Positions 33,149-37,174 of a stretch of DNA of 37,174 nucleotides are shown here, one piece after another. The notes beneath the pieces are model-generated. The model was not told the DNA's origin. It saw only the letters and a list, made by a program, of their open reading frames with translations, and searched no databases. The position numbers and the translations under genes are program-made. Positions within the stretch are counted from its first letter, which is position 1; the number at the start of each line of letters is the position of its first letter. Source of the stretch: an uncultured Clostridia bacterium (GTDB lineage: Bacteria; Bacillota; Clostridia; Christensenellales; UBA1242); assembly GCA_944372445.1 (NCBI GenBank), contig CALVZE010000002.1, forward strand, positions 1-37,174, written 5' to 3'.

Positions 33149-33252
33149 TGGGGTTTCCGAAAGTGACACTTTTGGGGAAAAGGAGCAAGAGTGCAGTTTT
33201 TACCGATGTCATTCTGAGCAAGGGAGCGAAGTGACCGCCGTCGAAGAATCTC
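33149..33252. repeat. composite dispersed repeat (shortened family 1 plus inverted family 2)
   Basis: Family 1 part 33149-33200: GTGGGGTTTCCGAAAGTGAC, then TTTTGGGGAAAAGGAGCAAG, internally deleted and ending at GTGCAGTTTTT. Family 2 in the opposite orientation spans 33206-33252: GATGTCATTCTGAGCAAGGG then GTCGAAGAATCTCAT. A further short family 2-like end (GATCCTTCGACAAGCTCAGG) is at about 33277-33300. The rest of 32917-33544 is AT-rich with no gene visible. Confidence 0.75.
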
Positions 33253-33544
33253 ATAAATCAAGCCGTTTCCTTTTAGATCCTTCGACAAGCTCAGGATGAC
33301 AGATAGAGGCTTTGGGCTACAAATAAATCTTATAGGTAAAAGCTCAGGGTGGTAGAAATTGCTGGCGTTTGTTGTGTTTAAATATCACAATGGTTATTTT
33401 ATTAAGTAAGTTTGTTGAATTTAACTATTTCAATTAGAAAAAAAAGAAGGGTTGATTGCGTGTAATACATTTTTAAATTTTATACATAATAACGATATTG
33501 ACTTTTCATGTTTTAAAACTTATAATTACATCTAAGAGGTATAT

Positions 33545-34843
33545 ATGAGAAAATTTATAACAACCAAATACGGTTTAAAAATTATTTATGCTCGCTCAAA
33601 AACTTTAAGTGGGGTGGCGGTTGCGATTAAATTTAACGCAGGTTCTGGTAACGAAGGAAAGGGGCAACAGGGGCTTGCACATTTGACTGAGCATTGCCTA
33701 TGTAACTGCTCTAATGAAATTTTTACAAAAAAAGAGTTATATGACAGTTTCAGTCTATATCCATATCGTAACGCAATGACCGGCATAAATAATATGATGT
33801 TTTTAGGGCTTTGCAACAAAAACGACTTTGAAAAATTGATGGACAACTTGACTTCAAGTTTTACAAATTTTACAGATTTTGAAAAAGAATTTAAAGAGGA
33901 AAAAGAGATAGTTTTACAAGAAATTATCACAAAACGAAAAACGAACAACAGTCAAGCTTTCGAGCTTATGTTTAAAAACACAAGAAAAGAAAAAAATTTT
34001 AAATATATGGAACAAGAACTTGTTGCTGGAAGCGTGGAGAGTGTTAGCAAATTAACTATGCAAGATGTTTTAGATTTTAAAAATACATATTTTTCTATTG
34101 AAAATATCATAGTTAGTGTCGTTGGCAATGTGAAATTTTCGCAGGTAAAAAACGCTTGCAAAAAATATCTTCAAGGGCGTTTGAAGCCAAGCGGTAAACT
34201 TGGTTTTGGTTATAATGACAGTATGCCTATCAAGGAGAATGTTTTTATAAAAAAGGAGCCTGTCGAGACGCAAAAATCACTTTTGAAGGTAGAATGGAAG
34301 TATGCTGAGGCGAATGAATATTTGACAAGGCGCGAAGGTTATATTAAAACAATTCTAGGAAATGTTCTTTCTTCTATGGCCTTTGAAAAATTCCGAGTGA
34401 AAAATTCCTCGTGCTATGCCGTTTCTATGAGACTTTATCAAGATTTTAAAGACTTAACAACAAATTTTACAATAGAGTGTGCGCATGATAAAGTCGAACT
34501 TATTTATAACTTACTTCTTGAATTTATTGAAGAGGTTAAATCAAATGGTTTATCGCGCAATATTTTCGACCTCGAGCACAAAAGATATTTTGATAGATAT
34601 AATCTTGATGCTACTTCTTTATTAAATCGTGCTCGTAATTTTTTAGATATTTATAGTGTATATGGCAATATTTTGAGTGGTAAAAGGGCAAAAAAGCAAA
34701 CGCGTGAATTTGAAAAAATTACATTTGAGGAAATCAATGATTATGCTATGCGCGCTATGGTTGGTAAGCCGAACATTGTCCTTTTGACAAAAAATGACAT
34801 AAATATAGATAAATCTAAACTAAGGGTATTGCTAAAAAAATAA
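33545..34843 (+). CDS. M16 family zinc peptidase
   Basis: 432 residues with GAGGT before the ATG. The inverted zinc motif HLTEH (46-50) is intact, and the downstream metal glutamate falls in the FEKEFKEEKEIVLQEI stretch (112-127). The second half (about 200-432) is the usual second M16 domain, so this is a pitrilysin/YmxG-type processing peptidase of normal single-chain length. There is no signal peptide, so it should act in the cytoplasm. Bacillota often carry M16 pairs (PqqL/YmfF/YmfH type), but no partner gene is adjacent here. Confidence 0.88.
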   Translation: MRKFITTKYGLKIIYARSKTLSGVAVAIKFNAGSGNEGKGQQGLAHLTEHCLCNCSNEIFTKKELYDSFSLYPYRNAMTGINNMMFLGLCNKNDFEKLMDNLTSSFTNFTDFEKEFKEEKEIVLQEIITKRKTNNSQAFELMFKNTRKEKNFKYMEQELVAGSVESVSKLTMQDVLDFKNTYFSIENIIVSVVGNVKFSQVKNACKKYLQGRLKPSGKLGFGYNDSMPIKENVFIKKEPVETQKSLLKVEWKYAEANEYLTRREGYIKTILGNVLSSMAFEKFRVKNSSCYAVSMRLYQDFKDLTTNFTIECAHDKVELIYNLLLEFIEEVKSNGLSRNIFDLEHKRYFDRYNLDATSLLNRARNFLDIYSVYGNILSGKRAKKQTREFEKITFEEINDYAMRAMVGKPNIVLLTKNDINIDKSKLRVLLKK

Positions 34844-34857
34844 TTGTATGCTATAAT
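34829..34857 (+). promoter_or_regulatory. promoter of the 202-residue hypothetical gene
   Basis: TTGCTA (34829-34834), 17-bp spacer, extended -10 TGCTATAAT (TATAAT at 34852-34857). The -35 box lies within the end of the M16 gene. Predicted +1 near 34864, with GGAGAGG before the ATG at 34893. Confidence 0.65.
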
Positions 34858-34892
34858 GATAGAGCGTTTTAATACGATTAAGTGGAGAGGAA

Positions 34893-35501
34893 ATGAATAA
34901 CTTAAATAGATATAACAATTTTGTTAACGATGTTGATGAAGAGAGTTGGAAATCGTTTATTAATGAGTGTTTAAATAGTCAGTGCTTTGGCTTTGATGAT
35001 TTTTATAAAGAATTTGATTTTTCTAAATTTGATGGTGAAAATAGCAAACTTTATGAAGATGTTAAAAAATCAATTAGTGATTTAAAGGCGGACGGTGTCT
35101 ACCTTGTCTTTCGCACGGCGTATGAGGTTCCGGATGTGTTTGCTTCAAAGTTGACATCTAATAATATGCATGTTTTCTTGTTTATGCCAACCAATACAAG
35201 CTATGTTTTCAAAAAGCTACCTTATAATTGGGCAACTCCAAAATCCGGCGAGGAGTTTGCAAAGAGTTTCAAGCATTATTTTCCAAGAATAAAAAGCAAT
35301 ATTTTAAAAGAATTCAATGATATGAATGAGTTTGATTTTAATGAAGAATATATTAAATTCATGTATGATAATGTCAATGACAAACTTGCATATCAAAAAT
35401 ATTTAAAAGAAGAGCTTGAAAGAAACAAAAAATATATCGACCCTAAAAACAATAAGAGGGCTTGGGGCGTAAAAGAAGCAGGATTGATTCTTGGTCTATA
35501 A
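34893..35501 (+). CDS. hypothetical acidic protein
   Basis: 202 residues, soluble, acidic and rich in aromatic residues (FGFDDFYKEFDFSKFDG). A central beta-type core DGVYLVFRTAYEVPDVFASKL and MHVFLFMPTNTSYVF (about 68-109) is flanked by helices, and the C-terminus is a charged helix with KYIDPKNNKRAWG. I recognise no domain. It has its own promoter within the end of the M16 gene and its own ribosome binding site, and it is followed by a terminator. Confidence 0.6.
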   Translation: MNNLNRYNNFVNDVDEESWKSFINECLNSQCFGFDDFYKEFDFSKFDGENSKLYEDVKKSISDLKADGVYLVFRTAYEVPDVFASKLTSNNMHVFLFMPTNTSYVFKKLPYNWATPKSGEEFAKSFKHYFPRIKSNILKEFNDMNEFDFNEEYIKFMYDNVNDKLAYQKYLKEELERNKKYIDPKNNKRAWGVKEAGLILGL

Positions 35502-35528
35502 CAATTTTGATTTTTAATTAAAAAAAGC

Positions 35529-35555
35529 GAAAAACTTAAATTTTTTAAGTTTTTC
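35529..35555 (+). terminator. intrinsic terminator, AT-rich
   Basis: GAAAAACTTAAA (35529-35540) / TTTAAGTTTTTC (35544-35555), 3-nt loop, then TTTTATC. Confidence 0.75.
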
Positions 35556-35624
35556 TTTTATCATATTAAATATATTCGTTTGTATTTTATTGTATAAAAT
35601 GATAAAATAATAATGAGGTATATT

Positions 35625-37174
35625 ATGGATAAAAGAAAGGCTTTATTTTGGTTAAATCTATTTTTTGCAGTTGCTATCATTGCGGTAGATATAGCGTTCA
35701 TAGTGCTAGGTCAACCATACATCTATAAAACCACCGCAAGCGTGCTTTTTGTTGGGCTTGGATTATTGAATTTTGTTTTTGCTTTTTTTATGGGCAAAGA
35801 AAGGAATAAACTTTTTAAATACTTTATGCTTACTGCTCTTATTTTTGCTTGCCTAGGCGACATTGTGCTTATAGACTATTTTATGATAGGCGCTATATTG
35901 TTTGCGATAGGTCACATATTTTTCTTTGTTAGTTATTCGATGCTCTATAAGCTTAACCTTCGCGACTTACTAATTTCTATTTCAATATTCGGTATAGCCT
36001 TAATCCTCATTTTAGTTCCGAAAATTTTTGATTTTAATGGCATGCTACCAATTGTAATCGTATATGCATTTATCATTTCGTTCATGCTAGGGAAAAGTAT
36101 TTCAAATCTATTTACGAAAAAGTATTTTGACAAAAATCTTTTGATAATGCTTGGGAGTTTACTGTTTTTCCTCTCCGATTTAATGCTACTTTTTAATGTT
36201 TTTGGAGGTGTTTCGAGAATTTTCGACATAATGTGTCTTACTTTCTACTATCCTGCCGAAGTGTTGCTTGCTATCTCAATAACTTATAGTGGTCGTGATG
36301 ACAAAGAGATGGGTGTTTTTAAAAAGATGTATTGCAGAATTTTTCAGCAATGCTTCCATGTTATGATACCATTTTTGCCATATCGACAACCTAAAATTTT
36401 AGAGAATATGGAGGAGGTTATAGACTCATTAAAGAAAGAAAAACTTGAAAAAGTGCTTCTTGTAACAGACAGGTCGATAAGAGGATTAGGTTTAACAAAA
36501 GAACTTGAAGAAAAGCTTGATAAGGCGGGAATTCAACTATTCATTTTTGATAATATTCTTCCAAATCCTACCACGCATATGGTTGAGGAGGGGCTTAAAA
36601 TTTATAACGAAAACGAGTGCGCTGGCATAATTGCTTTTGGCGGAGGCAGTGTCATGGACACGGCTAAGGTGATACTAGCAAGACATGTCTATCCAAAGAA
36701 AAGTATAACAAAAATGAAAGGTCTATTAAAAGTCAGAAAAAAATTGCCTCCTCTTTATGCTGTGCCGACCACGGCGGGAACGGGTAGTGAAACTACGCTT
36801 GCTGCCGTCATAACCGATGCGGAAACTCATGATAAATACGCAATTAACAGTTTTCCATTGATACCAAAATATGCTGTATTAGACTATAAAACAACTGTTA
36901 ACTTGCCAAAAAGTATCACTTCAACCACAGGCATGGATGCTCTAACTCATGCAGTAGAGGCATATATAGGTCATTCAACGACAAGCCTTACACGAAAGAT
37001 GTCAGAGAAGGCGGTTAAGCTTATTGTCAAATATTTAAAGACATGCTATGATGAACCTAAAAATGCGGAAGCAAGAGAAAATATGTTGAAAGCATCATAT
37101 TATGCGGGGGTGAGCTTTACAATATCCTATGTTGGATATGTGCATGCTATTGCACACTCTTTTGGTGGACAATA
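35625..37174 (+). CDS. YhhN (lysoplasmalogenase-like) membrane domain fused to iron-containing alcohol dehydrogenase, runs off the window
   Basis: An uninterrupted frame of 516 codons from the ATG at 35625 (a GAGG lies 7 bp upstream) to the window end. Residues 1-222 have about eight membrane helices in the YhhN/TMEM86 pattern, including CLGDIVLIDYFMIGAILFAI (D79), HIFFFVSYSMLY and LGSLLFFLSDLML (D185). These enzymes hydrolyse the vinyl ether of lysoplasmalogens to release a fatty aldehyde. After a linker (225-262) comes a group III iron alcohol dehydrogenase: GGGSVMD (339-345), PTTAGTGSE (381-389), metal ligands D438 and H442 in GMDALTHAVEAY, and H511 in VHAIAHSFGG. About 130 residues of the dehydrogenase should lie beyond the edge. 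The likely role is to release and reduce fatty aldehyde at the membrane, an inference from the two domains. Confidence 0.82.
   Translation, partial: MDKRKALFWLNLFFAVAIIAVDIAFIVLGQPYIYKTTASVLFVGLGLLNFVFAFFMGKERNKLFKYFMLTALIFACLGDIVLIDYFMIGAILFAIGHIFFFVSYSMLYKLNLRDLLISISIFGIALILILVPKIFDFNGMLPIVIVYAFIISFMLGKSISNLFTKKYFDKNLLIMLGSLLFFLSDLMLLFNVFGGVSRIFDIMCLTFYYPAEVLLAISITYSGRDDKEMGVFKKMYCRIFQQCFHVMIPFLPYRQPKILENMEEVIDSLKKEKLEKVLLVTDRSIRGLGLTKELEEKLDKAGIQLFIFDNILPNPTTHMVEEGLKIYNENECAGIIAFGGGSVMDTAKVILARHVYPKKSITKMKGLLKVRKKLPPLYAVPTTAGTGSETTLAAVITDAETHDKYAINSFPLIPKYAVLDYKTTVNLPKSITSTTGMDALTHAVEAYIGHSTTSLTRKMSEKAVKLIVKYLKTCYDEPKNAEARENMLKASYYAGVSFTISYVGYVHAIAHSFGGQ

Overview
The window looks like a chromosomal stretch of an AT-rich, spore-forming, low-GC Gram-positive bacterium (Bacillota, most likely an uncultured gut Clostridia-type lineage). 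This placement is an inference. It rests on the strong A/T bias, AGGAGG-type ribosome binding sites, GreA, RNase J and RsfS, a LMW-phosphatase/rpiB gene pair as in Bacillus, a SpoVM-like peptide, class A RNase P RNA, and a GLUG plus Listeria-Bacteroides-repeat surface protein.

Layout. 1-2.6 kb: tRNA-Trp, then rarA and an E2-acyltransferase-like gene. 2.7-6.5 kb: a helical hypothetical protein, a membrane class III cyclase-like protein, and a TM2/zinc-ribbon gene with mnmA. 6.5-7.1 kb: an intact tRNA-Ser flanked by broken copies of itself. 7.3-13.5 kb: greA, a membrane protein, RNase J with a TrmR-like methyltransferase ending in a nested GC-rich hairpin element, a DAC-like protein, and rnpB. 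13.5-18.7 kb: membrane proteins, a 32-residue SpoVM-like peptide, a sigma-region-4-like regulator and a solitary phage terminase large subunit. 18.9-22.9 kb: an operon rsfS / LMW phosphatase / rpiB / glycosyltransferase-like / gap / unknown. 23-28 kb: an SDR, a SHOCT protein, a tiny ORF, tadA divergent from two tandem CPBP proteases, and rlmH. 28.2-32.8 kb: an accessory-looking block bounded by 65-bp inverted repeats, holding a HIT-RNase HI fusion, tRNA-Arg and a large surface protein broken at a run of nine Gs. 32.8-37.2 kb: tRNA-Thr, an M16 peptidase, an unknown gene, and an open-ended gene that fuses a YhhN (lysoplasmalogenase) membrane domain to an iron alcohol dehydrogenase.

Three points stand out. 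(1) Many first-in-operon genes have no ribosome binding site and carry a -10 box ending 6-7 nt before the ATG, which predicts leaderless mRNAs. The rnpB promoter, whose RNA 5' end can be located from its P1 helix, calibrates the spacing. (2) The YhhN-ADH fusion suggests a single polypeptide that releases a fatty aldehyde from lysoplasmalogen and reduces it. (3) The surface protein has a poly-G tract at the signal-peptide junction, as expected of a phase-variable gene currently in the off register. Intergenic regions also carry several dispersed repeat families. I see no CRISPR array, rRNA or intact transposase.
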